A DNA stretch of 64,000 nt from Streptomyces virginiae (GCF_000720455.1 NZ_JOAK01000002.1:186001-250000); one strand, 5' to 3'. Counted from the stretch's first letter, positions 43,577-52,570 are shown. Made by a program: numbers and translations. The notes: generated from the sequence alone by a model not told the origin.

Positions 43577-43669
43577 GGTTCGGCAAAACCGCAGCGCGGC
43601 CGCCCGGGGACTGGTCAACTGTGAGGGGCGGAGCAGGCGGACACGCGTAGCGGAGACAGGAGGCGGCTG

Positions 43670-44083
43670 GTGAGACGAGCGCTGACCAGCGTCGGTACGG
43701 GGGACGGTGACGGCGGCGGGCCCGAGCAGGACCAGGACCAGGCCTCGCGCCTGTGGCACGTGACCCTGAGCGTCTCCGGCAAGCCGGCCCCGCTGTCCGA
43801 GGTCCGGCGGGGGCTGGAGCAACTGGCACACGACCACCCGTTCCTGCTGACCAGCCGGTACGCCGACGACCACGCGGAGATCCGGTACTGGGAAGAGGCC
43901 CGCGACCTCCACGACGCGGCGGCCGTCGCGCTGCGCCTGTGGGGCGAGCACCGCTCCTCGGCGCAGCTGCCGCCCTGGGAGATCGTCGGCCTGGAGGTCA
44001 TCGACCGCGCCACCTACCACCTGCGCGTGGCGGAGGGCTACGGCCCGCCCCCGGCCCACCCGGTGGGCGTCCACCCCTACTGA
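43670..44083 (+). CDS. Small conserved protein between proB and proA
   Basis: A 137-residue cytoplasmic protein. After a disordered acidic N-terminus, the core runs from LWHVTLSVSGKPAPLSEV to YHLRVAEGYG and looks like a compact alpha/beta domain. GTG 43670 has AGGAGG (43658-43663) six bases upstream. I recognise no enzymatic motif; a gene like this is common between proB and proA in Streptomyces, but that does not establish a proline role. Confidence 0.85.
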   Translation: MRRALTSVGTGDGDGGGPEQDQDQASRLWHVTLSVSGKPAPLSEVRRGLEQLAHDHPFLLTSRYADDHAEIRYWEEARDLHDAAAVALRLWGEHRSSAQLPPWEIVGLEVIDRATYHLRVAEGYGPPPAHPVGVHPY

Positions 44084-44092
44084 CCCGTCGAA

Positions 44093-44210
44093 GCCCCGCC
44101 TCTTCCAGCCCGCCGGCGTTCGAGGCGCGGGTCCGGGCAGGGCCCGGGAAACGGAGAAAGGGCGGGGCGGGGAGAGGCTCCGCGCAGCGGCGTGCGTCAG
44201 GGGGACGTCT
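44093..44210. repeat. Streptomyces intergenic repeat upstream of proA
   Basis: The segment reads GAAGCCCCGCC, TTCCAGCCCGCCGGCGTTCG, AGGCGCGGGTCCGGGC, GGGCCCGGGAAACGG, AAAGGGCGGGGCGGGGAGAG. Blocks of this kind recur between genes in many Streptomyces genomes. It fills most of the 180-base gap before proA and contains no gene. Confidence 0.55.
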
Positions 44211-44263
44211 CGCGAGATGGAAGCCCCGTCGGCCGGGTACCGGCAGGGGCTTACCCTGGCCGC

Positions 44264-45547
44264 ATGACCTCGCTCGACGACGCCACCGTCACCTCGCCCG
44301 TCCTCGCCACGGCGCACCGCGCCCGCACCGCCGCCGCGGCCATCGCCCCACTCCCGCGGTCCGCCAAGGACACGGCCCTGCTGGCGATCGCGGACGCGCT
44401 GGAGGCCCGTACCGCCGAGATCATCACGGCCAACGCCGTGGACACGGACAAGGCCCGCGCCGCCGGCACCAGCGAGACCGTCATCGACCGCCTCACCCTG
44501 ACCCGGGAGCGGGTCGCCGCCATCGCCTCCGACGTCCGCGACGTCGCCGCCCTCCCCGACCCCGTCGGCGAGGTCGTCCGCGGCAACACCCTCCCCAACG
44601 GCATCGACATCCGCCAGATCCGGGTCCCCCTCGGCGTCGTCGGCATCATCTACGAGGCCCGCCCCAACGTCACCGTCGACGCCGCCGCCCTCTGCCTCAA
44701 GTCCGGCAACGCCGTCCTCCTGCGCGGCAGCTCCTCCGCCTACGCCTCCAACACCGCGCTCGTCGCCATCCTCCGCGACGCCGTCGAGAGCGCCGGCCTG
44801 CCCGCCGACGCGATCCAGCTCGTCCCCGGCGAGTCCCGCGACTCCGTCCGCGAGCTGATGCGCGCCCGCGGTCTCGTCGACGTGCTCATCCCGCGCGGCG
44901 GTGCCTCCCTCATCAAGACCGTGGTCGAGGAGTCCACCGTCCCGGTCATCGAGACCGGTACCGGCAACTGCCACGTCTACGTGGACGCCCAGGCCGACCT
45001 CGACATGGCCGTGGACATCCTGATCAACTCCAAGGCCCAGCGGCCCTCCGTCTGCAACGCCGCCGAGACCCTCCTCGTCCACCGTGACATCGCCGGCGCC
45101 TTCCTGCCGCGCGCCCTCGACGCGCTCGCCGACGCCGGCGTCACCGTCCACGGCGACGAGGCCGTCCTCGCCGCCGCCGAGGGCACCAAGGCCACCGCCC
45201 TGCCCGCCACGGACGAGGACTGGGCCGCCGAGTACCTGTCCTACGACATCGCCGCGGCGGTCGTGGACTCCCTCGACGACGCCGTCACCCACATCCGCCG
45301 CTGGACCTCCGGTCACACCGAGGCGATCGTCACCACCTCGCAGGCCGCCGCGCGCCGCTTCACCCAGCTGGTCGACTCCACCACCGTCGCCGTGAATGCA
45401 TCCACCCGGTTCACCGACGGTGGTCAGTTCGGCTTCGGTGCCGAGATCGGCATCTCCACGCAGAAGCTGCACGCCCGGGGCCCGATGGGGCTTCCCGAGC
45501 TCACCTCCACCAAGTACATCGTCACCGGCGACGGTCACGTTCGGTAG
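44264..45547 (+). CDS. proA: Glutamate-5-semialdehyde dehydrogenase
   Basis: The second step of proline synthesis: NADPH-dependent reduction of glutamyl-5-phosphate. The 427-residue protein has the nucleotide-binding region [17 protein letters not shown] and the catalytic Cys264 in [17 protein letters not shown] 44264 has no SD; TACCCT ends six bases upstream, consistent with a leaderless transcript and transcription separate from proB. Confidence 0.97.
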   Translation: MTSLDDATVTSPVLATAHRARTAAAAIAPLPRSAKDTALLAIADALEARTAEIITANAVDTDKARAAGTSETVIDRLTLTRERVAAIASDVRDVAALPDPVGEVVRGNTLPNGIDIRQIRVPLGVVGIIYEARPNVTVDAAALCLKSGNAVLLRGSSSAYASNTALVAILRDAVESAGLPADAIQLVPGESRDSVRELMRARGLVDVLIPRGGASLIKTVVEESTVPVIETGTGNCHVYVDAQADLDMAVDILINSKAQRPSVCNAAETLLVHRDIAGAFLPRALDALADAGVTVHGDEAVLAAAEGTKATALPATDEDWAAEYLSYDIAAAVVDSLDDAVTHIRRWTSGHTEAIVTTSQAAARRFTQLVDSTTVAVNASTRFTDGGQFGFGAEIGISTQKLHARGPMGLPELTSTKYIVTGDGHVR

Positions 45548-45624
45548 TCGAAGTGCCCACCGGGTGTGGCCGGAATTCGGCGGACACCCTGCCCAAAGGC
45601 CCTCCCCAGGTCTACTCTGTTCCC

Positions 45625-46191
45625 GTGCCGGACGACGTGGGGGGCAAGCCGTTCCCGGACGACGGGGAGCCCGACGACGACCGCGGAGGCGCGGAAGAGG
45701 ACTTCGCCTCCGTGGTGTTCGACGAGGACTTCGTCCGGAACGCCGAGATCCATGAACCGAGCGCCGCCGAGCGCCAGCGGGCGGCCGACCGGGCGCGCGC
45801 GGAGGCGGAAGCCGCCCGGGCCGTCGCCGGCGGCTGGACGGGCGACGACGACCACGACGGCTACGGCTACGGCCAGCCCGACGGGTACGACGCCGACGAG
45901 TACGGCTGGGACCACGGCGGCGGCCACGAGCGGGGCCACGGCCACCCCGACGGTCCCTACGGGGCCTACGGCGGCAGCCTGCGCCCCTACCGGGGCCGCG
46001 CCCCGTGGCTGCGGCCGGTCGCCTGGGTGCTCGCCTTCGTGATGGGCCTCGGCATGGTCGCGCTCGCCTTCAGCGCCGTCTACCGCAGTGCCTCGGGCGA
46101 AGCGGACCCCGCTCCGGCGCCCGCCAGCACCCCCAGGCGTGAAGTCACCGGCGTCGGCGCGTTTACGTACCCCTCAGTACGCCAACCCTGA
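45625..46191 (+). CDS. Membrane protein with SVVFDEDFV motif (first of pair)
   Basis: A 188-residue bitopic protein. The acidic cytoplasmic part contains DFASVVFDEDFVRNAEI and then SAAERQRAADRARA, a helical stretch, followed by a low-complexity Gly/Asp/Tyr/His region. One span (AWVLAFVMGLGMVALAFSAVY) and a short Pro-rich outer tail complete it. GTG 45625 has no SD; TACTCT ends six bases upstream (leaderless pattern). The next gene repeats the VVFDEDFV motif. Function unknown; the shared motif before a helix suggests docking to a common cytoplasmic partner. Confidence 0.85.
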   Translation: MPDDVGGKPFPDDGEPDDDRGGAEEDFASVVFDEDFVRNAEIHEPSAAERQRAADRARAEAEAARAVAGGWTGDDDHDGYGYGQPDGYDADEYGWDHGGGHERGHGHPDGPYGAYGGSLRPYRGRAPWLRPVAWVLAFVMGLGMVALAFSAVYRSASGEADPAPAPASTPRREVTGVGAFTYPSVRQP

Positions 46192-46259
46192 AGGTACGAC
46201 CCCAGTCGCGTTCGCCGGAGCTGGGGGCTTCTCTGAAGCGGGGACAGCGGGGAGAAGCG

Positions 46260-47396
46260 ATGGCCGTGCCAGGAGACCCACCCAACGGCACCCCCGACGG
46301 CACCGGCGGGGGCGACGACGAGTTCCGGTCGGACGAGTACCGATCGGTGGTGTTCGACGAGGACTTCGTCCGTGCTGCCCGGCTCCAGGAGTACTCCGCC
46401 CAGGAACGCATGGGCGAACACGCCCGCGCCGTCCGCAGCCGGTCCATCTGGTCGAGTTCCGCGCCCCGGACCAGCACCCCCGGCCGCGGCGCCCGGCAGG
46501 GCATGCTGCTCGTGCTGCTCATCGCCACGGCCTTCGCCGCCGCCGTCTACATGGGGCTGCGCAACCCCTACGTGCCGCCGCCCGGAGGGCCCGCCCAGCC
46601 GCTCACCAGCACCGTGGTCCCGCTCGCGCCGACCACCGCCGTGCCCGGCGGGCTGCCGCCCGAGCTGTTCGCGCAGAGCCCCGCCGCCGACTACCGGGTC
46701 GGGGCGGCCGGGATCAGCCTGCCCGCCGTGCGCCGCACGCACCACTTCACCGACGTCCAGGTCGTCACCGCCCTGTCCATCGCCAAGGACTACCTGGTGC
46801 AGTCCTCCCTGGACCCCGACGTCCTGGCCGGGTCCGCCACCCGGCCCGTGCGCGTCCTGCTCGACCCCGACCAGCTGGAGCAGTTCGACCGCAGCATGAC
46901 CTCGCCCTCCGGCGACGGCCGGCACGCGGCCACCGGCTGGCTGGTCCGCTTCGACGCGGCCGCCGCCGTCATGGCCGACCCCCGGGTCCGGGTGAGCGGC
47001 AGCCTCTCCTACGAGGAGGTGGCCCAGGACGTGCTGGAGGTCACCACCGATCACACCTTCGTGTACGCCGTCCGGCCGGCCACCGGAGCCCCGGCCGCGG
47101 CCGACGGCGCGTCGCTCTTCACCGTCCGGCGCGAGCTGCGGCTGCGCTTCGACCGGGACGACCTCAGCGCCCGGCGGCTGGAGCTGGCATCGGCCTACGT
47201 GATGGCCGGGCCGCAGGACTGCTCCGCCGACCCGGCCGGAGGCTTCCGCCCGCTCCTGGCCGGGGCCGGCCCCACCACCGTGGGCCCGGCCGCGAGCGAC
47301 CCGTACGCCAGCGGCCACCCGAGGCGCACGGCCGGGCTGTGCGGCGTCCTGGCCCCCTCGGCGACTCCGGGCGCCCCGGTCAGCCCTGCCCCGTAG
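46260..47396 (+). CDS. Membrane protein with SVVFDEDFV motif (second of pair)
   Basis: A 378-residue bitopic protein. The cytoplasmic N-terminus has EYRSVVFDEDFVRAARLQE and then SAQERMGEHARAVRSRS, clearly related to its neighbour. One span follows (GMLLVLLIATAFAAAVYMGL, about residues 81-100). The remaining 275 residues are extracytoplasmic, with HHFTDVQVVTALSIAKDYLV and a C-terminal pair of Cys (QDCSAD, AGLCGVL). ATG 46260 has GGGGAGA upstream. It lies 68 bases after the first protein. Its stop overlaps the 3' end of the convergent M48 gene by 17 bases. Function unknown; its position beside surface-polymer genes suggests the cell envelope. Confidence 0.87.
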   Translation: MAVPGDPPNGTPDGTGGGDDEFRSDEYRSVVFDEDFVRAARLQEYSAQERMGEHARAVRSRSIWSSSAPRTSTPGRGARQGMLLVLLIATAFAAAVYMGLRNPYVPPPGGPAQPLTSTVVPLAPTTAVPGGLPPELFAQSPAADYRVGAAGISLPAVRRTHHFTDVQVVTALSIAKDYLVQSSLDPDVLAGSATRPVRVLLDPDQLEQFDRSMTSPSGDGRHAATGWLVRFDAAAAVMADPRVRVSGSLSYEEVAQDVLEVTTDHTFVYAVRPATGAPAAADGASLFTVRRELRLRFDRDDLSARRLELASAYVMAGPQDCSADPAGGFRPLLAGAGPTTVGPAASDPYASGHPRRTAGLCGVLAPSATPGAPVSPAP

Positions 47397-48462
47397 CCCC
47401 GCCCCTGCCTTCGGAGCCGGTGTCCGCGCCGGAGCCGGCTCCGGCGCCGGTGAACTTGTCACGCAGCCTGCCGCCCATGTCGGCCGCGCCGCCCGCGATG
47501 TCGCCCACCAGCTTGAACAGCGGGTCCTTGCTGGTGCGCACCGAATCGGCGTAGTGCGCGGCCGACTCCCGGAAGGAGTCCGTGACCGAGGCGTCCTTGT
47601 CCTCCTCGCGGCGCGGGTAGTGGCCATCCATGATCCGCTGGTAGTCCCGGCTCTCCGACCACTTCTTCAGCTCGGCCGCCCGGACCGTGGTGAAGGGGTG
47701 CGTGCGCGGCAGCATGTTGAGGATCTTCAGCACGGAATCGCGCAGGTCGCCGCCCTTCTCGTACTCGTCGGCCTGCTCCAGGAAGGCGTCCACGTTCATC
47801 TCGTGCAGGTGGTTGCCGCCCGCCAGCTTCATCAGGCCGCGCATCGAGGCCGTCACGTCCTGCCCCACCAGCAGCCCCGCCCGGTCGGCCGAGAGCTCCG
47901 ACTTGCGGAACCACTCCCGCAGCGCGGTCACCAGCGTCATGACCGCCACGTTGCCGAGCGGGATCCACGCGACCTTCAGCGCCAGGTTCGTCAGGAACAG
48001 CAGGATCGTGCGGTACACGGAGTGCCCCGACAGCGCGTGGCCCACCTCGTGGCCGACCACCGCCCGCATCTCCTCCTCGTCGAGCAGCTCGACGAGGCTC
48101 GTGGTCACCACGATGATCGGCTCGTCCAGCCCGATGCACATGGCATTGGGCCGCGGGTCCTGCTGCACGTACATCTGCGGGACCTTCTCCAGGTCCAGGA
48201 TGTAACAGGCGTCGCGGAGCATCGCGTGCAGGTGCGGGAACTGCGTCTCGCCCACCCGCACCGAGTCCGACAGGAACAGCAGGCGCAGGCTGCGCTCCGG
48301 GAGCAGCCCGCTCAGGGCCTTGAAGACCGTGTCGAAACCGCTCAGCTTGCGCAGCGCCACCAGGGCCGACCGGTCCGCCGGATGCTCGTACGCACGCGAG
48401 GAGATACCGGGGAACCTCCTGCGGTCCCGCGCCGGCGTCTTCTCGAATCCCGTCTGCGTCAT
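47380..48462 (-). CDS. M48 family metallopeptidase
   Basis: A 360-residue zinc peptidase of the HtpX/Ste24 clan. The motif HEVGH at 138-142 binds zinc, with the third ligand probably the Glu of SELSADRAG. Hydrophobic segments (around residues 50-65 and 148-180) suggest membrane association with the active site in the cytoplasm. ATG 48462 follows GGGGAGG at five bases. The C-terminal tail is Gly-rich. It may act in membrane-protein quality control; substrates are unknown. Confidence 0.93.
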   Translation of the reverse strand: MTQTGFEKTPARDRRRFPGISSRAYEHPADRSALVALRKLSGFDTVFKALSGLLPERSLRLLFLSDSVRVGETQFPHLHAMLRDACYILDLEKVPQMYVQQDPRPNAMCIGLDEPIIVVTTSLVELLDEEEMRAVVGHEVGHALSGHSVYRTILLFLTNLALKVAWIPLGNVAVMTLVTALREWFRKSELSADRAGLLVGQDVTASMRGLMKLAGGNHLHEMNVDAFLEQADEYEKGGDLRDSVLKILNMLPRTHPFTTVRAAELKKWSESRDYQRIMDGHYPRREEDKDASVTDSFRESAAHYADSVRTSKDPLFKLVGDIAGGAADMGGRLRDKFTGAGAGSGADTGSEGRGGATGQG

Positions 48463-48601
48463 TGCGCCCTCCCCTGATTGACCTGCTCGACCATGCGTCT
48501 ATCCTCTCCAACGCCTGAGTCGGCGCGAGCGTGCCCCGGGCGCCCGCATACGATGTGAGCGAAGTCTCCGCCCGCTCCCCGACTCGATAGGTATCTGCCT
48601 G

Positions 48602-48769
48602 ATGAGCCTCTCCTCCACCGCCCACAACCTGGTCGTCCTCGCCTCGGAGGGGGCCGAGCAGCACGGCGGCAACCACGACAGCCTCAACCCGTACCTGACC
48701 GGCGGCGCCGCCTTCGTGATCCTGATGCTGATGCTCTGGGTCACCACGCGCCTGAACCGCGACCGCTAG
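48602..48769 (+). CDS. 55-residue single-span membrane protein
   Basis: A short frame: a 35-residue His/Gly/Ser-containing N-terminus (MSLSSTAHNLVVLASEGAEQ at its start), one span (GGAAFVILMLMLWVTT) and the basic end RLNRDR. Codon usage is typical. TAGGTA at 48588-48593 ends eight bases upstream, so it may be leaderless. It sits between the divergent M48 gene and nadD. Function unknown. Confidence 0.8.
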   Translation: MSLSSTAHNLVVLASEGAEQHGGNHDSLNPYLTGGAAFVILMLMLWVTTRLNRDR

Positions 48770-48805
48770 TCGGTCCGGTCCGCCGGGCCAGTAGGCTCTG
48801 CGCTC

Positions 48806-49423
48806 ATGGGAGAGCAGGAGATGCCTACCGGTCCGGTCAAGCGCCGGCTCGGCGTGATGGGCGGGACATTCGACCCGATCCACCACGGACACCTGGTGGC
48901 CGCCAGTGAGGTGGCCGCCCTTTTCCACCTCGACGAGGTGGTGTTCGTGCCGACCGGTGAGCCGTGGCAGAAGTCCCAGTGGGCCGTCTCGCCCGCCGAG
49001 GACCGCTACCTGATGACGGTCATCGCCACGGCCTCGAACCCGCAGTTCTCGGTGAGCCGCATCGACATCGACCGCGGCGGGCCGACGTACACGATCGACA
49101 CCCTGCGGGACCTGAAGGCGCTGAACGACGACGCCGACCTGTTCTTCATCACGGGTGCCGACGCGCTCGCGCAGATCCTGACCTGGCGCAACGCCGACGA
49201 GCTCTTCTCGCTCTCCCACTTCATCGGAGTCACCCGGCCGGGCCACGTGCTCACCGACGACGGGCTGCCCGAGGGCGGGGTCTCCCTGGTCGAGGTGCCC
49301 GCGCTGGCGATCTCGTCCACGGACTGCCGTGCACGGGTAGCCCAGGGGGATCCCGTCTGGTACCTGGTGCCGGACGGTGTGGTGCGCTACATCGACAAGC
49401 GTGAGCTGTACCGGGGAGCCTGA
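48806..49423 (+). CDS. nadD: Nicotinate-nucleotide adenylyltransferase
   Basis: It makes deamido-NAD from NaMN and ATP. The 205-residue protein has the nucleotidyltransferase motif [11 protein letters not shown] (19-29) and the C-terminal [11 protein letters not shown] (ISSTxxR-type) motif. ATG 48806 has TAGGCT ending eight bases upstream; ATG 48821 is a second option directly after AGGAG. It starts a run with the LCP-like gene, rsfS and the phosphatase, a common order in actinobacteria. Confidence 0.96.
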   Translation: MGEQEMPTGPVKRRLGVMGGTFDPIHHGHLVAASEVAALFHLDEVVFVPTGEPWQKSQWAVSPAEDRYLMTVIATASNPQFSVSRIDIDRGGPTYTIDTLRDLKALNDDADLFFITGADALAQILTWRNADELFSLSHFIGVTRPGHVLTDDGLPEGGVSLVEVPALAISSTDCRARVAQGDPVWYLVPDGVVRYIDKRELYRGA

Positions 49424-49446
49424 GCTTCCGGAGAGAGGGGCCCGCG

Positions 49447-51141
49447 GTGAACGACCGACAGGATCCGTACGACCCGTATGCCGCGCACGAGCAGCAGCTC
49501 ATCGGCTACGACGCGTACGGGCGGCCGGTGTACGGCCAGGCGCCCGCGCAGCCCGCCGCCCCCCAGTACGAGCAGCAGGGCTACGGCTACGACTACCAGG
49601 GCTACGGCCAGCAGCAGCCGCAGCAGTACTACCCGCAGCAGCCCGCGGCCCAGGAGTACGGGCAGCAGGAGTACACCCAGGCGCCCTCCTACGGGTACGA
49701 CGCCCAGCAGGCCCAGCACCAGGCCCCGCAGCAGACCCAGCAGCAGGCCCAGCAGTGGATCCCGCAGCAGGCGGCGCCCGAGCCCACGACCGCCGAGCGG
49801 TCCGAGGCCCCGGCGGAGCGGCCGGCCGCCCAGGTCCCCGAGCCGCGCCGGCCCGAGGGCGGATCCGAGGCGGGCCGGGACTACCGCACCGAGATGTTCG
49901 CCTTCATCGACCAGCCGGACGAGGACTCCGAGGACGTCATCGACTGGCTCAAGTTCACCGAGAGCCGCACCGAACGCCGCGAGGAGGCCCGCCGCCGCGG
50001 CCGCAACCGGGTCGTCGCGCTGATCGTCGTCCTGGCGGTGTTCGTCGTAGCGGGCGCCGGCTACCTCTGGTACGCGGGCAAGCTGCCCTTCCTCGACGGT
50101 CCCGGTTCCGAGAAGACCGCCACCGCCGCGGACGCCGCGGCGCAGAAGCGCGACATGATCGTCGTGCACCTGCACAACACCAAGAAGGGCGGCACCTCCT
50201 CGGCGCTGCTCGTCGACAACGTCACCACCAAGCAGGGCGCCACCGTCCTGCTGCCCAACGCCCTCGCCGTGACCGGCCAGGACGGCACCGCAACGGCCCT
50301 CGGCAAGGCGGTCGAGGAGGGCGGCCTCGGCACCCGCGAGGCCCTCGACTCCGTGCTCGGCACCCACATCGGCGGCACCTGGCGCCTGGACACCCCCTTC
50401 CTGGAGAACCTGGTCGAGCTGGTCGGCGGCATCGAGGTCGACACCGACACCGCGGTCCCGGCCGACGACGCGGCCAAGACCCCGGCCGTGGCCCAGGGTC
50501 AGAAGCAGAGCCTGAGCGGCCCGATGGCCGTCGCGTACGCCACGTACCGCGCACAGGGCGAGGCGGAGGCCAAGCAGCTGGAGCGCACGGGCAAGGTGCT
50601 CCACGCGGTCCTGCGCAAGGTCCCGAGCGACCCCAAGGCCGCGGCCGTCACGGTCGAGAGCATCGGCCAGATCCTCGATCCCGCGCTCAACGCGCAGACC
50701 CTCGGAGCCCTGCTGTCCAAGCTCGGCGCGCACGCCAAGGTGGGCGCGTACCGCACCGACGTCATCGCGGTGAAGCAGGACGGGACGCTCACGGACGAGG
50801 CCAACAAGAAGGTCGTCAAGGAGGTGCTCGGCGGCTCCGCCGACGCTGCGCAGCCCGGCGCCACCCCGCGCGTCGGCCTGAAGGACGCCACCGGCGACGA
50901 GAAGACGCAGGTCGCGGCCAAGGCGGCGCTGATGAACGGCGGCTACACCTTCGTGGACGGCGGCAAGGCCGACAAGACCGCGGCCGCCTCGCAGATCACC
51001 TATCAGGACGACGCCCAGCGCGACCGGGCGATCGAGGTGGCCAAGACGCTGGGGCTGCCCGAGACGGTCGTGAAGAAGGCCGAGAACGTCGTGAACGCCG
51101 AGGTCGTGGTGATCCTCGGGAAGGACTACAAGGCGTCCTGA
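49447..51141 (+). CDS. LCP-like (LytR-CpsA-Psr) membrane protein with LytR_C domain
   Basis: A 564-residue bitopic protein: a Gln/Tyr/Pro-rich cytoplasmic N-terminus (1 to about 115), one span near 188-210 (VVALIVVLAVFVVAGAGYLW), a divergent LCP domain (about 235-400) and a C-terminal LytR_C domain (about 475-564). LCP enzymes attach polyprenyl-linked glycopolymers to peptidoglycan. In place of the usual PRD motif, this one has LLPNALAV, and only AYATYR of the YxRxR motif is recognisable, so catalysis is uncertain. In S. coelicolor an LCP-like gene at this locus (pdtA) has been linked to wall glycopolymer. GTG 49447 follows GAGAGAGGGG. Confidence 0.85.
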   Translation: MNDRQDPYDPYAAHEQQLIGYDAYGRPVYGQAPAQPAAPQYEQQGYGYDYQGYGQQQPQQYYPQQPAAQEYGQQEYTQAPSYGYDAQQAQHQAPQQTQQQAQQWIPQQAAPEPTTAERSEAPAERPAAQVPEPRRPEGGSEAGRDYRTEMFAFIDQPDEDSEDVIDWLKFTESRTERREEARRRGRNRVVALIVVLAVFVVAGAGYLWYAGKLPFLDGPGSEKTATAADAAAQKRDMIVVHLHNTKKGGTSSALLVDNVTTKQGATVLLPNALAVTGQDGTATALGKAVEEGGLGTREALDSVLGTHIGGTWRLDTPFLENLVELVGGIEVDTDTAVPADDAAKTPAVAQGQKQSLSGPMAVAYATYRAQGEAEAKQLERTGKVLHAVLRKVPSDPKAAAVTVESIGQILDPALNAQTLGALLSKLGAHAKVGAYRTDVIAVKQDGTLTDEANKKVVKEVLGGSADAAQPGATPRVGLKDATGDEKTQVAAKAALMNGGYTFVDGGKADKTAAASQITYQDDAQRDRAIEVAKTLGLPETVVKKAENVVNAEVVVILGKDYKAS

Positions 51142-51172
51142 CCGGGCCGCGGCCCGGCCGGGAGGGGCGCTC

Positions 51173-51202
51173 GCGCCCGTGCGGAACGTTCCGCGCGGGC
51201 GC
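51173..51202 (+). terminator. Hairpin between the LCP-like gene and rsfS
   Basis: A nearly perfect 14-bp stem centred on AACGTT (51173-51187 with 51188-51202, one G-U pair). A smaller GC palindrome lies at 51142-51157. Together they probably end the nadD-LCP transcript. Confidence 0.6.
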
Positions 51203-51260
51203 CGTCGGCGGTACATGAGACCCTTGTAAGGATCTGCCCGCCAACCCGAAAGCATGGCCA

Positions 51261-51707
51261 GTGACCGCCACGGACCGCTCCATCGAGCTCATCACCACCG
51301 CTGCCCAGGCCGCGGCCGACCGGCTCGCGCACGACATCATCGCGTACGACGTCAGCGACGTGCTGTCGATCACCGACGCCTTCCTGCTCGCCTCGGCGCC
51401 CAACGACCGTCAGGTCAAGTCGATCGTCGACGAGATCGAGGAGCGCCTGCAGAAGGAGCTCGGCGCCAAGCCGGTGCGCCGCGAGGGCGACCGCGACGCC
51501 CGCTGGATCCTGCTCGACTACGTCGACATCGTCGTCCACGTCCAGCACAGCGAGGAGCGGGTCTTCTACGCGCTGGAGCGCCTGTGGAAGGACTGCCCCG
51601 AGATCGAGCTCCCCGAGGACGCCAAGCTCACCATCGGCAAGGCCGAGGAGCACGCCAAGCTGCGCGAGGCGGCGGGCGACGAGGACCTGGACGGTGATCT
51701 GTTCTGA
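51261..51707 (+). CDS. rsfS: Ribosome silencing factor RsfS
   Basis: It binds L14 and blocks subunit joining in starvation. The 148-residue protein has the DUF143 fold: DIIAYDVSDVLSITDAFLLA, NDRQVKSIVDEIEERL, ARWILLDYVDIVVHV and ERVFYALERLW. The tail is acidic. GTG 51261 lacks a strong SD. Its last bases overlap the CTG start of the following phosphatase. Confidence 0.96.
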   Translation: MTATDRSIELITTAAQAAADRLAHDIIAYDVSDVLSITDAFLLASAPNDRQVKSIVDEIEERLQKELGAKPVRREGDRDARWILLDYVDIVVHVQHSEERVFYALERLWKDCPEIELPEDAKLTIGKAEEHAKLREAAGDEDLDGDLF

Positions 51708-52369
51708 GCGCGACCGACGCGGCCGAGCCGGCCAGGTCCAGCAGGAAGATCGTCCTCTGGCGGCACGGCCAGACGTCCTGGAACCTGGAGCGGCGCTTCC
51801 AGGGTTCCACGGACATCGAGCTGACCGACACGGGCCTGGCACAGGCGCGCCGCTCCGCGCGGCTGCTCGCCTCGCTGAAGCCGGACGCCATCGTCGCCTC
51901 GGACCTGCGGCGTGCCGCGGCCACCGCGGCCGAGCTGGCCGCCGTCACGGGGCTGCCCGTGACGCACACCGAGGCGCTGCGCGAGACGTACGCCGGTGAG
52001 TGGCAGGGTCTGACGCACGAGGAGATCCTCGGCAAGTACGGCGAGCAGTACGCGGCGTGGAAGCGCGGCGAGCCGGTTCGCCGCGGCGGCGGTGAGCTGG
52101 AGACCGAGGTCGCCGACCGCGCCGCGCCCGTGGTGCTGGAGCACACCGACGGGCTGCCGAAGAACGGCACGCTCGTCGTGGTCAGCCACGGCGGCACCAT
52201 CCGTACGACGATCGGGCGCCTGCTGGGCCTGGAGCCGTACCACTGGGAGGGCCTGGGCGGGCTCTCCAACTGCTGCTGGTCCGTCCTCGGCGAGGGCGCC
52301 CGCGGCTGGCGTCTGCTGGAGCACAACGCCGGCACGCTGCCGGAACCGGTGCTCGGCGACGACGACTGA
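51704..52369 (+). CDS. Histidine phosphatase (phosphoglycerate mutase family), CTG start
   Basis: A 221-residue histidine phosphatase, with RHG at 20-22 (VLWRHGQTSWNLERRFQG) and the second catalytic His162 (VVSHGGTIRTT). It resembles broad-specificity phosphatases of the GpmB type; the substrate is unknown. In this frame a TGA stands at 51695-51697 and no ATG, GTG or TTG occurs before the essential RHG motif. The only plausible start is CTG 51704, which overlaps the rsfS stop as CTGA. GGTGATC (51693-51699), complementary to the 16S 3' end, lies four bases upstream. Starting at GTG 51959 would delete the active site. Confidence 0.9.
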   Translation: MSATDAAEPARSSRKIVLWRHGQTSWNLERRFQGSTDIELTDTGLAQARRSARLLASLKPDAIVASDLRRAAATAAELAAVTGLPVTHTEALRETYAGEWQGLTHEEILGKYGEQYAAWKRGEPVRRGGGELETEVADRAAPVVLEHTDGLPKNGTLVVVSHGGTIRTTIGRLLGLEPYHWEGLGGLSNCCWSVLGEGARGWRLLEHNAGTLPEPVLGDDD

Positions 52370-52409
52370 ACGGCTCCCTGCCGCTTCCCACCGGGGCTCC
52401 GACCCGGAT

Positions 52410-52439
52410 TTCACTTTCCGGCTGGTCGCAGGCTAGAGT
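52410..52439 (+). promoter_or_regulatory. Promoter of the first tRNA-Ala
   Basis: TTCACT (52410-52415) and TAGAGT (52434-52439) are 18 bases apart, 54 bases upstream of the tRNA. Confidence 0.55.
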
Positions 52440-52492
52440 TCTTCTTGTTCGCAGCGAAGAACACCGGAGACGGGGGAAGCGCAGCGGAGAGC

Positions 52493-52565
52493 GGGGCTAT
52501 AGCTCAGTTGGTAGAGCGCCTGCATGGCATGCAGGAGGTCAGGAGTTCAATTCTCCTTAGCTCCA
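52493..52565 (+). tRNA. tRNA-Ala(GGC), copy 1
   Basis: A 73-nt cloverleaf with acceptor GGGGCTA/TAGCTCC including the Ala identity pair G3-U70, anticodon loop ATGGCAT with anticodon GGC, and discriminator A. CCA is not encoded. It is identical to the copy at 53074-53146. Confidence 0.97.
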
Positions 52566-52570
52566 CAATC

